64,000 bases of DNA from Isoetes taiwanensis (lineage: Eukaryota; Streptophyta; Lycopodiopsida; Isoetales; Isoetaceae), in NCBI GenBank assembly GCA_021234155.1, contig JAJEKV010000005.1, forward strand, positions 29,855,934-29,919,933, written 5' to 3'. A program made the position numbers and the translations under genes. Shown here piece after piece: positions 53,890 to 64,000 of the stretch. The notes beneath the pieces were generated by a model that was not told the DNA's origin, searched no databases, and worked only from the letters and a program-made list of their open reading frames with translations. Each line of letters opens with the position of its first letter. The first letter of the stretch is position 1.

Positions 53890-55313
53890 ACGAGCCACCC
53901 CTTGCATTGCTCCATAAAGTCGGTATCGTCTTAAGATCTTAAGATTCGAAAATACCCGCGTAGCATCTTCCATCGGGTAAGTGCTTCCACTTCACAAGGT
54001 ATTGGAGAAATTTTGACCTTCTTGTCTTCTTATAAGATCTATTAAGAAGGACTTCCTAGGGACGATTTCAATATGCTCGTCCGTCATTTCTAAAAACTCA
54101 TTTGTCTCCAATACTTCCTGGGGGTTTGGGGTGTGCCTCTTTTTAGCAAACTTACGTGGGAAAACTTTATGGATTTTAAGATGTCTTTGGCGGGTCCAAC
54201 TTGTAGGATTGGGTACCTACTCTCTTCTCTATTACGAAAGGTCCAACCCATCTTGGAGCAAGCTTCTTGCAATTCTTAGATCACGGAGCTTGGCCTGCTT
54301 GACTTTGATCTTCAACCACACTTTGTCTCAGACTTCAAATTCTCTTCTTGTCCCATGCTTGCATCGTACATGCTTTTCTTTTGCTTCTTTTGCCGCAAGG
54401 AGGTATCCTCTCACTTCCTCCACCAAGTCTTGCATTTCAAAAGCATCCTGCCGGAGACTTCCACCTTGGACCATGTGGTTGTGCCAAGTATCTGGGGTAA
54501 GACATTGATACCGTAGTTAATCATGAAAGGACTCATCTGCGATGACTCACGCTTGGTGTCTTTATTAACTATGCAAACTCTACTAGGTGGATGAAATCAT
54601 CCCACTTGGATTGCTTGTTCCATACATAACTTCTTAACATATCTTCGATGATCCCGCTTGCCCTCCTCTCATCGACCATCCGTTTGGGGATGATATGCCG
54701 TGCTCATCGAAAGCTTTTATCCTAATGGTGGTGAATAGGTCCCCGCCAAAAAGCTCATAAACTTGGAGTCTCTATCAGAGATTATCTCCCGGCATGCCAT
54801 GGAGCCTAAAAAAATCTCCTTAACAAATAGGTTGGCCGTGTCTAATGCCGTGTCGGTTGTCCCACATGGCACAAAGTGTACCATTTTGACAACTTGTCTA
54901 CCACCACCATCAAGGCATCTTTGCCTCTTCTTTACATTCTCGAGTCCCGTAATAAAATCCATACTTATTACCTCCCCACTTAGTTTGTACGGGCAATGGT
55001 TCCAAAGCACCTGGAATCCGGAGCTGTTCCGCCTTTGTCTGCTGGCATATCTGCACTCTCGAATGTACCTTGCTATTTCCTTCTTCATGCCGGGCCAATA
55101 ATAACTGCTTCTAATCTTGAAGTATGTCTTCATGAACCCTGCATGCCCTGCTATGGGACTATTGTGTGTATCATTCAAGATTAATTTCCTAACTTGTGAA
55201 GATTTTGGTACACACAATTTGTTCTTATGGTATAGCAAGTTTCCCTCTTTCTTATAGTGCCTGAACATTTCCCTTTCCTTTTTTATTCGGCCTCCTTGCA
55301 AAGGCTTGCCCAC
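53890..55313 (-). pseudogene. Family-B integrase and chromodomain
   Basis: From 55313: HHCC-type zinc region (HNSPIAGHAGFMKTYFKIRS, then YYWPGMKKEIARYIREC), then MDFITGLE and IISDRDSKF of the catalytic triad. Beyond a frame change come YGINVLPQI-like sequence, FSHVSLLKRGTPQTPRKYW and a degraded chromodomain (TDEHIEIVP ... YPMEDATRVF) down to 53890. The second Cys pair is altered (CRYASR). Confidence 0.85.
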
Positions 55314-56790
55314 ACTTCTTTGAAGTCGAGGTCCGTTGGCAATGCTTCTTCAATCTTCTTGCCAAACTCGCTTACGAGTGTTGATATGGCGTTACAATGA
55401 ATTCTTGTTGTCAAAGGTTTCCTAGAAAGGGCGTCCGCAACTATATTGAGCTTTCCTGGCTTATAACTTATCTCAAAGTCATATTCTTCTAGGAATTCCA
55501 TCCATCTCCTTTGCCTTAAATTAAGGAGTGGTTGTGTAAATATGTATTGAAGGCTTTGATGATCTGTATCCAGCTGGAATCTCCTTCCTAACAGATAATG
55601 CCTCCAGATCCTTAAAGCTCGTACTATAGCCAGAAGCTCCTGATCATGCGTTGGGTAGCGCTGCTCGGCATCGTTCAACTTCTTGGAATCATAGGCTACT
55701 ACTCTTTCCTCCTGCATGAGGACTGCACCTGTTGCTATCCTGCTAGCGTCTGTCGCTACAAGCTTATCTTTGGTCGGATCTAGCAAGACCAATACTGGCG
55801 CTGTAGTCAATGCTTCCTTCAATGTATCAAATGCTTTCTGTGCCTTGTTTTGCCAATGAGTTGCCCAATCTTTTATTTTCCCACCTTTTGTGAGATCAGT
55901 TAATGGCGGCCGCCACTTTGGCAAAATTCTTCACAAATCTTCTATAATAGCACGCTAGGCCTAGGAAGCTCGACTTCATGCGTATTCTTTGGTGCCGCCA
56001 ATCAATCACGGCGACCGATCTTCAGGGTCGGTGGAAATGCCTTCACTGCGTGATCACATGCCCTAAATACTCCACTCTTTCCGTCGCGAAGTGGCACTTT
56101 GATAACTTCGCAAAGAGTTGATGCCTTCTTAGCTTTTCAAGTACCTTTCTCAAATGCTGGGCATGTTCTTCCATGGATTTACTGTATACCAAGATATCAT
56201 CGAAGAAGACTATGATGAAGGAGTCTAGAAACTTCGCGGAAGACGCCGCTCATCAATCTCATAAAAAGTTGCCGGGCGCGATAGACAATCCAAAAGGCAT
56301 GACTGTGAACTCGTAATGCCCATACCTTGTTCTGAATGCCGTTTTGTGGATGTCTTCCTCCTTGATCCTGATCTGATGATACCCTGATCTGAGATCTATT
56401 TTGGAGAAGATCTTTGCTCCTCAGAATCGATCCATTAGGTCATCCGACCCTAGGCAAGGCATACTTATTCTTAATGGTGTGCTTGTTCAACTGGCGGTGA
56501 GTCGATGCAGCATCCTAAGGCTCCCATCCTCTTTCTTCACAAAAAATATAGGCGCCCGGCGGGAGAGACGCTAGGTCTTATGAACCCTAGATCTAGCGCT
56601 TCTTGTAATCGCTTAACTCGTCAACTCTTTCGGTTGACATTCTATAAGGTGCCTTGCTTGTTGGCTTGGCCCCTCGGTTCAAGTGCTATTTCACACTCGA
56701 CTCCTCTATAGCTTAAGTCGCTGATCTCATCTCGAAACAAGTCATGAAATTCCTTGATCAACTTCGCTATAGGCTTGGGGAGCTTATTCA
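55283..56790 (-). pseudogene. Family-B reverse transcriptase and RNase H
   Basis: RT is split by frame changes between 56790 and 55925. Its catalytic FFDDILVYSKSMEEHAQHL and YLGHVI are readable near 56070-56215. RNase H (55925-55283) is open: VATDASRIATGAVLMQEE, AYDSKKLNDAEQRYPTHDQE, DTDHQSLQYIF and KLNIVADALSRK, with its key Asp and Glu residues present. Confidence 0.87.
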
Positions 56791-58520
56791 ATTCTTTGGC
56801 GCCCTTGCTTTCCTCCTCCCGATCTTGAGCTCAAGCTTAAGGAGATAAGCTACTTGCTGCTTTCTTATGCACTTAAGCAATTTTTCACTGCTCATGCATT
56901 GCATGATTGGGGTTACTTCTTTACCTGTAATTTCGATGACCTTGCTCTCTGGAGTTGTTAAGGTCACCTTACGCTTCCCACAATCGATGAGTGCTCCCTC
57001 GCCGCCCCGGATATTCCATTCCAATAATCAAGTCATACTTGCCTATATTCATGACTTCCGCTCCCAATGGGACATTGATGCCTGGCAAGTCTATATTGAA
57101 GTTTATTCTCTTCCCCGCTGTATGCCTAACTGCCCCATTAGCTAACACAACTGGCCTGGGCTTGGACTTCAACGGTTTTAGCTTCAACATGCTTACCATT
57201 CTGGGTGATGCAAAATTGTGGCTGCTGCCCGAGTCTATCAGCACTATGAAGGATTTCTCTTTAGCTTTCCCAGTTGTTGAAATTACCTTGTACTGACTTT
57301 CTGCATTTCCTGTATCGATAGCTGCAAAAATGTGACACTCACCATGGATGTAATCACGTGCTTCGTCGTCGTCCCCATCCGATGGAGTCTCCCATCCCAG
57401 TGCTACGAGTGCCGCATTCATCACCAAGGGGCAATTGTTGGTTCGATGCCCTGGCTGGAAGCATCGGAAGCATAGCTCCTTTTCTAAACATTCCTTCTTT
57501 TTCTCCTTGGGCATGGCCTGCAGAAATTGCCTCACTGCTTTGGAATAGTTAGATCCGCTCCCTTGCTCCTTGAAACTTACCTGTTTCCTTTCCTGCTTGC
57601 TACCACTTCCATTTCCTTGCTTCCCATAATTGGGGTTGTATTGCGGCTTTGCCACATCTTCGACTTGCCGCCCTTTGGCTACTATAGCCTCCCTGTGTTT
57701 TTCTTTATCCCCGGAAATATTGCTATGCTCTTGCGGTCCGGTCCCTTGCAAACTTACTGCCTTGGATTCTGCTTCTGATACAGTCTTGGGGTTTATTGCC
57801 CTAACAAGCTTGCGGATTTCTTCATTCAGCCCCTCGATATAACCCCTACTCTTGCTGTCTTTTTCACTTAGTTTTGGTACATATAGTCTCGGCCTCATAA
57901 ATTCCTCCGTGGTACTTCGGACTGATTTGTTGCCTTGTCGCGAACCTTGTAGAACTATTGCATCATGTTGCACTTATGTTCCCTTTGGCACGTAATGGTG
58001 TTTGAATGCTTTAGCAAATTTCCCGAACTTGTAATCGTCTCTACTCAAATTTTATGTGCTTTTGCGTATCCCTTCCACCATATTCTGGCTGCCCCCTTGA
58101 GGTTTGCTGTGGCTACTCTGCCTTTGTCCTTATCCTTCATGCCGTACGCGTTCCCATACTCGCTCATCTCGTCGAGCCAAGCTTCCGCTTCCATTCCGGA
58201 TCTGTTGTCTCCCGAGAACTGCTCTAACTTTTCGGCTTTTCACACATTGCTAAGCCTGAATCAACCTTCTTTCCATAATCGAGTGTGTTCTATCTCATCC
58301 ACGGTTTGGTTCTCCACCCCGCGCACTGCCTCTCGTCCCCCCGATTCTTCCTCGATTCCGAGTCCGGGTCCAGAACCAGTACTAGAGTCCGAGGACCTCA
58401 ACTAGGGAGATCTTCTCCTTCGCTTTCTTTCTCAAGGCATCGTCCCGGCCAGGCGGGTGTTTCGTGTAAGGGAACATTCTCGATCTTGCCCCCGCCCGCC
58501 GCCTCGCTAGCAATGCTTTA
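56788..58520 (-). pseudogene. Family-B gag, zinc knuckle and protease
   Basis: Capsid sequence (MSEYGNAYGMKDKDKG; AARIWWKGYAKAHK) lies near 58170-58040. The frame 57973-56969 then carries LYVPKLSEKDSKSRGYIEGL, an intact CCHC knuckle (CFRCFQPGHRTNNCP) and an intact protease site (VLIDSGSSHNFASPR), followed by KYDLIIGMEY. It is less decayed than the corresponding fragment at 2438-3970. Confidence 0.88.
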
Positions 58521-60330
58521 AGTCGCGGGATGTCGGATCCCCATCTGGATAGCTCTTCCTCCAGTTACCGCTTCAAACTCGACGAAATTTCTACCGAAGC
58601 CTTGGTGGTGTACTCTTGTTCTCGCTGCCTCTGCTCATCAAGATTTCTAGGTACTCTAGTCGCATGCACATTAGAGTACATTTTGATCATTAGCTCTTGT
58701 TTTGTGTGTTACATTGCTTTAGTTGTTTACTAAATTTGAGGGAACAATTGTATAATAGAGACACATTTATGGTCATAATTTATATTCATATATCTACTAT
58801 TACTTTTACATGCAAAATATGTAATAAGACTTTATTCCCGGAATTTTTGAGGTAGTCGTGGTGGTCCTCCAAAAATTTTCTTCACTTGGGCCGCACCTTA
58901 TTGACCACTTAAATTCCCTGGGGATGTTTGTTGTTGTTCCTCCTTGGAGTGCCGCCTCTATGTCTTCAATTCTTCTTTCTCGATGTGGGTCAAGCACGCC
59001 AACCCGCCTCGTCCGCCTCAGTAAGTGAATTGGCGGTCGAAGATAGTTAATGCAATCGCTTCTTTGATCGTGATAACATGGTCGATGTTTGGCGCTAATC
59101 GAGCATGATGTCCGAAACCCCGAGAGCGATAAGCATAAACCCCTTCTTCGCCAGGGCTAAATTGGCGGATAACCGCTATTCTTCCATCCAAAGAACAACG
59201 GCAGTGTAGTATCTAAGTGCTTTATCATGCCCTCGCTTCTGTAGACGAGGAAGTTGCCCTATGCCTTCCGGCGAAGTCGCTACCAGTATTTCTAGCTCTC
59301 CGGGAAATCCCGGTGCACCGCTCAAATTGATGCCGCCTCCATGCCGCTTTTTAAGATTGGTGCCGGGCGAAGCCGGGTAAGAGTGCCGGATGTGGACTTG
59401 CCCCTCGATTCCCATTTGTTCTCAATTGCCATGAACTCTTCCTCCGAGGGCAAGTCCGCTTCGCCATCATCCGCCTGATGCTTGCATACGCCTTCTATGT
59501 TCGACGATGTCTCACGGGTGAATGTCCCCGCTTCTTTATGCCGGATAGGGAAATCCCCGAAGCTTCCTGATCGATGAAGTCGCTTCAGGTTGCGCTTCTT
59601 TGTCGTAGGAGATGCAAAATCTCATCCACCCTAAAACCTCTGTCAAGGCGGATTGTGGAAGATTCTTGATGTCATGGAGGGTTAGGTATGCCCTCACCGC
59701 TATGAATACCGAATCAAGCTTGTAATTCCCACGCCCCAAGTGGTGGGGCTCTTCCCGGTTTGCTCTAATCCTTCCTCAAGCTTTGGATCTGCTGATCCGC
59801 CGGGCCTCTCTTGCCTGTGTCGAGGTCTTCGGGTCTGATTCATATTCCTCCCTGCGCTTTCATCTTCTTCCTCTTCTTGCTTTCATTACGGGGCGATCCG
59901 CCCTCCTCCTCGCCGCTAAGGGTATGGGTTCAACTTAAAGGCCGAATCGAGGGTTCCCTATCCGGTTTGACCCCCAAAGAGATAGAAAATGGCTACACCA
60001 GCGTATAGGAGAAGCATCTCCTCCTATTAGCAAGAGATGGACATGTAGTTGGGAAGACGGACTGCTTTATTCTCTAAATACTTATCTACGCTTTGGGATA
60101 TCTTGTGTATGACTTGAGGGCTGTTGGGTGCAAAATATCCTATACAAGGTGGGAGTTCTACTAAAGATGGTCCTATCTTGGCGTGGAACCCCATGATGAT
60201 GCTCGTAGAAGGGAGTGGCGTTAATGGTAGCTTCAATGTCGAAGTTCCTTCCGAAGACAATCAAGACAGATTCTATGTCGCCTTCAAACACGTGGAGCCG
60301 TGGTATTGCATTATCCGCTGAATGTAGAAG
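58521..60330 (-). pseudogene. Extra coding-like region upstream of gag
   Basis: Minus-strand open pieces in several frames, e.g. LVELPPCIGYFAPNSPQVIH then SQSVDKYLENKAVRLPNYMS (60260-60027) and AYLTLHDIKNLPQSALTEVL (59690-59630), with acidic DGEADLPSEEEFMAIENKWE near 59430. They look like one or two decayed proteins between gag and the PBS. No family recognised; it may be the N-terminal part of gag or an accessory ORF. Confidence 0.4.
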
Positions 60331-60604
60331 TGGCCATGATAACCGGTGAGCCGGGGTTGATAAACAGATGGGAAAGCTTTAAGGGCCCCGAGATCGGCCG
60401 GGAGCGTAGAGCCAGGGTGTAAGGCGCAAATGACACTTTGGGGTTCCATTTATAGGCAAAACCCTAATTTTGGAGAAAATTTTAGGTTTGGAGTTCTCCG
60501 CCAAGCTTCTAGAGTCTAGAGGTATATTTCCTAGGCTAACCGGCTTGGGAACACATTCTAAGGGTCCCTAGGCAAAATTTTGGTTCGCGTCTAAGGGCAA
60601 CGGG

Positions 60605-61085
60605 TCAATTCGGGTTATTACTCCGGCACTTGGGAGGGTCGCATCGGGTTCAAAACCTAATTGGTCTCAAGCACTCGTGAGGGTGGGCTCCTATTTAAGT
60701 CAATAATGATGCTAACTGAGAACTAAGGGTATAATCCCGATATCTCCTTGAGATAATCGGGATTGAGCCTTTTACCATTTGAGCAAGTTTTGGGCTAGAT
60801 TGGGGTCGACCACTCACACAAAGGCCAGTGGGTGCCGATTCCAAACCAAATGGGTCTCACACTCGCGAGGGGTGGAGCTCCATTTGGCTTGGCATGGGCC
60901 AATTTTGACAAACTAGGGATCAATTCTTACTAATTAAGGCAAGCCGAGTCAAATGGCATACCCTACTTTCTCAGATTTAGGCAAGATTTGGCACCAAACC
61001 ATGCCGACCACTCACCACAAAGGCGCCAGGCGAGTCGGTTTGCAAACCGAACTGGTGGGGCGACTGAGGGGTGGGACCAAATGCT
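60605..61085 (-). repeat. ~200-bp tandem units, three copies
   Basis: Units centred on CACTCACACAAAGG ... CACTCGCGAGGGGTGG start near 60610, 60808 and 61005, a spacing of about 200 bases. Two further units are at 62484 and 62692. The GGTTTGCAAACC-type centre is palindromic in the third. Confidence 0.75.
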
Positions 61086-61239
61086 TGGTTTTTGTTCCAA
61101 ATTTTCATTTTCTAAATACGTAATTTGGTAATGCATCCCTTTTATCAACTACAAACTTATACTAGAGAAAAGGTTATTTACAATAGTTCAAAAGGGCTCC
61201 TTCTTAATATACCGAAGCTAGCCCCTCATATCCCATGCA

Positions 61240-62340
61240 TTAAGTTACTTCTTGGCGCACCGAGCACACGCAACAGAGTCTTCGGCGGGTGTACGATGTG
61301 TTGCCCGACGCCTCCTGCAATGCAAGCAAATGTCGTCCGCGGACTCGCTTAGTGGGGTCATACTCCCGCAAAATCTCCCTCGTAAGACGCGGCAAAGGAG
61401 GCTCGGGATGAGGAAGCCATAGCTCATTGGAAGTGCTTGATTTCTTTGGGCCGCCTCGCGACACTTTTGAGTCCGCCCGCCTCTTCTTTCGGCTTTTCGA
61501 GGGTTTGGCCGTTCCGCGGGCTTTAACGTTTTTTTTCCGGCCGACCCTCAATGGTCCTCACTCCTAATATTTATTTCTTCGACATTTTCATGTACGGCGT
61601 ACTCCTTCAACTCCTTCCTGCATTTCAAGTCTTGTTTTGTTTGAGCACATACTACCTTTGCGCCTCGGTTTGGTGCCGCTCGCCGGGTGTTTCCATGACG
61701 CCACTTGTAGGGCGGCGCTGGGCCACGTGGTCTTCGCCCTCCCAAGGCCGGTTTGAAGGTCCCAACCTCCGCCAGTCGTCTTCTCGCTTCCTTCCCGATT
61801 CGAGTCTTAATTTTAAGATGGGGCTTTCAAGATCCGCTCAGATGGTCACTCCTATGGCTGGCGTTTTCTTCTTCTTTGAACGTTTCTTCACCTCCCAGGG
61901 TTCTTGCCTTTCTCTGCTCTTTGCCTTTTCTTCTCCTCCTTTCTTCCCTTTTCTCCCCTCCCTCCTCTTCTTTCTTTTCCTTGAAGCTCACTTTTGATTT
62001 CCTCGGTGGCCTTCCTCTCTGGGTTTTCTCTTGCCCGAAACTGTTTTGTTTTGGTTCTGGGTTTATCCCCTGGTTGCCTTTTGGTTCTCCGCCATCCTCA
62101 AGATCTCCCTATTCTGATTCCTCCTCCGCCGTCCCGTCTTCCCGACGGGCTCCGGATGTTCTTGCTCTTGATTGGGTTAGTTTCTCATTGTGCCTCCTCT
62201 TCTACCACATTTGTTCCGGTGGCATAACCTTTGGCATAACCTTTGCGCTTTGTTTCGTCCCGGTTTTATGCTTTTGTTTGGCGAAGCTTCGAAGCTCGGG
62301 CAAGATCGCCCTCTTTGGGCGAAGCCGTTCTCCGGGAATG
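61240..62340 (-). pseudogene. Lys/Glu-rich accessory reading frame
   Basis: Minus-strand DNA encodes long charged stretches (KRKKRREGRKGKKGGEEKAK; VKKRSKKKKTPAIGVTI) at about 61985-61830. Farther on come GRKKNVKARGTAKPSKSRKK and RLTREILREYDPTKRVRGRH (61540-61300). It is broken by frame changes and not recognised. It lies between the two tandem arrays and upstream of gag on the same strand. Confidence 0.4.
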
Positions 62341-62483
62341 GTGGGGATAGAATAGAAACCCTAATTGCCTATTTATAGGGAGGTGGGATTTAGGGTTGGG
62401 ACCCGCAATTCATATGGGGAAAAGAAAACCAGGACATTAGCCATTATGAGAGGTTCATTTGGGGTTTATTATACCATAAACAT

Positions 62484-62776
62484 CCACCACTCACACAAAG
62501 GCCGACCAAATTGGATTGCAATTCAACAAGCCAAGCGCACTCGCGAGGGGTCAACTGCTTTTGAGGCTATTTTTACAATTTACGTGGGTTTGTTTAGTGT
62601 TATAAAAATACAACTGGCTAGGACTAAGGGGATAACCCAAACTACGCTATTGGTTTAATTAATTTTATACACCTAATTAGGTCAAAGGAAAGTCAACCAT
62701 CACACAAAGGCGCCGTGGTCGTTCGATTGCAAACCTAATGAGCCCGGGCGCACTCGCGGAGGGGTGGCCTGGCTTA
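62484..62776 (-). repeat. ~200-bp tandem units, two copies near the PBS
   Basis: Same unit as at 60605-61085; copies start near 62484 and 62692. Confidence 0.75.
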
Positions 62777-62957
62777 GACATTTTAGGTTGGGTTGAAGCT
62801 ACAATCCACTAGCAACCTAGCATGGAGCTATGTTCTACACTAGTATTGGAAAAAAAATTTTCCCAATTTTTCGAAGCTCTTGCTTGGGTGGTCAGATCCC
62901 AAGGCTTGAATCTATCTAGTCCTAAGGGAGAAATGGCTGCTCGATCTTGGGCCGCCA

Positions 62958-62975
62958 AGATCATGCTCGATACCA
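62958..62975 (-). promoter_or_regulatory. Primer binding site of family-B element
   Basis: Minus-strand TGGTATCGAGCATGATCT; the initiator Met tRNA match TGGTATCAGAGC with one base missing. Confidence 0.8.
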
Positions 62976-62977
62976 CC

Positions 62978-64000
62978 GACGACGCCCCTACTCCTTATAA
63001 TGATGCCCGCGAGATCGATTCGAAGGAGGAGCATTCCCCGGCAAAATACAGGGCCATCCACCACTCTACCCCACTGGGATGAGCCAAGAAGGGAAGAGTG
63101 GATGTGTTTCAATTCGCCTTCCTTCTGGGTCGCACCTATTCAAGGAAGCTGAACAAACAAACGTGAGCACAACTAACAATATACAAATACAATCACCATA
63201 GAGATAGCAATATCACAAAGATAACCATACCTTCGTATCAACACAATAACAAGGGGAGATCCCACCAGGATCGACTCAAGGGGGTGACCGACGGCTAGGC
63301 CTCCGTGAGTTCGCTGCATGCATGTAATTCATGGCAATGTATTTGGCTGGCATAGAACATGGCTTAGGGTTGTCCACACCATCCGGCCTCTCCCGCACAC
63401 CCTTTGCGTAGTAGGTCAAAAAGTGTTGGGACTTGGCCGTAGCTCACAAAGTAGCCGAGGGGCTACTACCGCTGGTTGCATCTCCCCAGCCTCGATGAGG
63501 CAGAAGAGAGTTGCATCTCCTCCGTGAGGCATCCATGCTCATCACAGGGCGCTAGAGGGCCACTGCCTTTATTCGACTTGAACTCATTGGAAGGTCATAT
63601 CCACCACCCCACGAGTGTCGAAGCCATGCCTTGCCCACACGCAGTGACAAGCCATTAAGCCTAGCCCACCTGAGACCCCGATAGGCCTTACTACCGTGAG
63701 GGGTCACCGTGATGAGACAAGTTCCTCCTTATCAACCTGCCTAGCCCCTTCACCCACAACCAAAGCGGGCTCCTGCACGGGCCGCATGTAACAGTGGAAC
63801 TAAGGTGCTATGCTAGAAACATCTACTACTAATGCTTTGGGTCTCTACCCCCCTTTCCCCATACATGGAGATCACAGAGTGAAATACATCCATCATCATC
63901 TAACCGAAATAGAAAATAACATCTAAACTAACTAACTACATAACAGTTAGGTTCCTTTGTTAGAGCTTTATCTTCGATCTATAAGGCTCTAGAGATGATC
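62978..64000 (-). repeat. 5' LTR of family-B element, partial
   Basis: Aligns with 51417-52440 of the other LTR, including an identical stretch of about 90 bases (63150-63240). Many short indels separate the copies. It continues beyond the window. Confidence 0.9.

Larger units (their letters stand above)
51417..64000 (-). mobile_element. Large Ty3/gypsy family-B element (12.6 kb or more)
   Basis: Minus-strand element with 3' LTR 51417-53000, PPT, pol, PR and gag (53.9-58.5 kb), a long 4.4-kb region between gag and the PBS, and the 5' LTR from about 62978 to beyond the window. All protein domains are present but every one is frameshifted. Chromodomain-type element, same family as the fragments at 1-3970. 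Confidence 0.9.

Noticed and set aside
61551-62355. Plus-strand Phe/Ser/Leu-rich frames resembling membrane proteins
   Set aside because: They are the complement of a Lys/Glu-rich sequence on the element's coding strand.

Overview
The window is plant nuclear DNA made mostly of transposable elements. It carries Ty3/gypsy, Ty1/copia, LINE, Helitron, CACTA and hAT sequences, LTR primer sites complementary to initiator methionine tRNA, and one intact-looking host gene of the OVATE family. OVATE proteins are plant-specific. The large size, few genes and old nested elements suggest a big-genome land plant. A fern, lycophyte or gymnosperm would fit, but no clade can be fixed from the sequence alone. 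No rRNA, tRNA or CRISPR was found.

Layout. 0-4 kb: the 3' end of a Ty3 chromovirus (family B, + strand) with a truncated LTR, joined head-on to an inverted gag-PR-RT fragment of the same family. 4-10 kb: a decayed LINE (5.9-7.0 kb) and unrecognised coding-like segments. 10.35-11.12 kb (-): the OVATE family protein gene. 11.5-13.7 kb: old duplicated non-coding DNA. 13.8-16.2 kb: a LINE with an L1-type ORF1. 16.2-22.1 kb (-): a nearly intact Ty3 element C with LTRs, PBS and PPT. 23.5-24.2 kb: a non-autonomous CACTA element with a 3-bp target duplication. 26.5-27.5 kb: second copy of the 11.5-kb block. 27.6-28.2 kb: a tandem array. 28.2-33.5 kb: a near full-length but frameshifted LINE A.

34.4-41.9 kb is a nest of insertions. 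A copia element (LTR at 40.7-41.9 kb) contains a hAT element and a Helitron. The Helitron's helicase gene is split by LTR element D, flanked by 5-bp duplications, and one LTR of D carries a LINE fragment. A MATH-BTB gene fragment lies just upstream of the helicase. 42.7-48.9 kb is a mosaic of repeats duplicated among themselves, with two LINE 3' ends inserted. 48.9-49.35 kb is a broken copy of the OVATE gene joined directly to a 5'-truncated copia pol (49.35-50.98 kb). 51.4 kb to the window end is one large family-B Ty3 element (-) with both LTRs; the right LTR runs off the window.

The most striking signal is a 122-nt module with conserved internal spacing found in the LTRs of unrelated elements (C, D and the copia LTR). 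Its first 72 nt are also present in the 27.6-kb tandem array.
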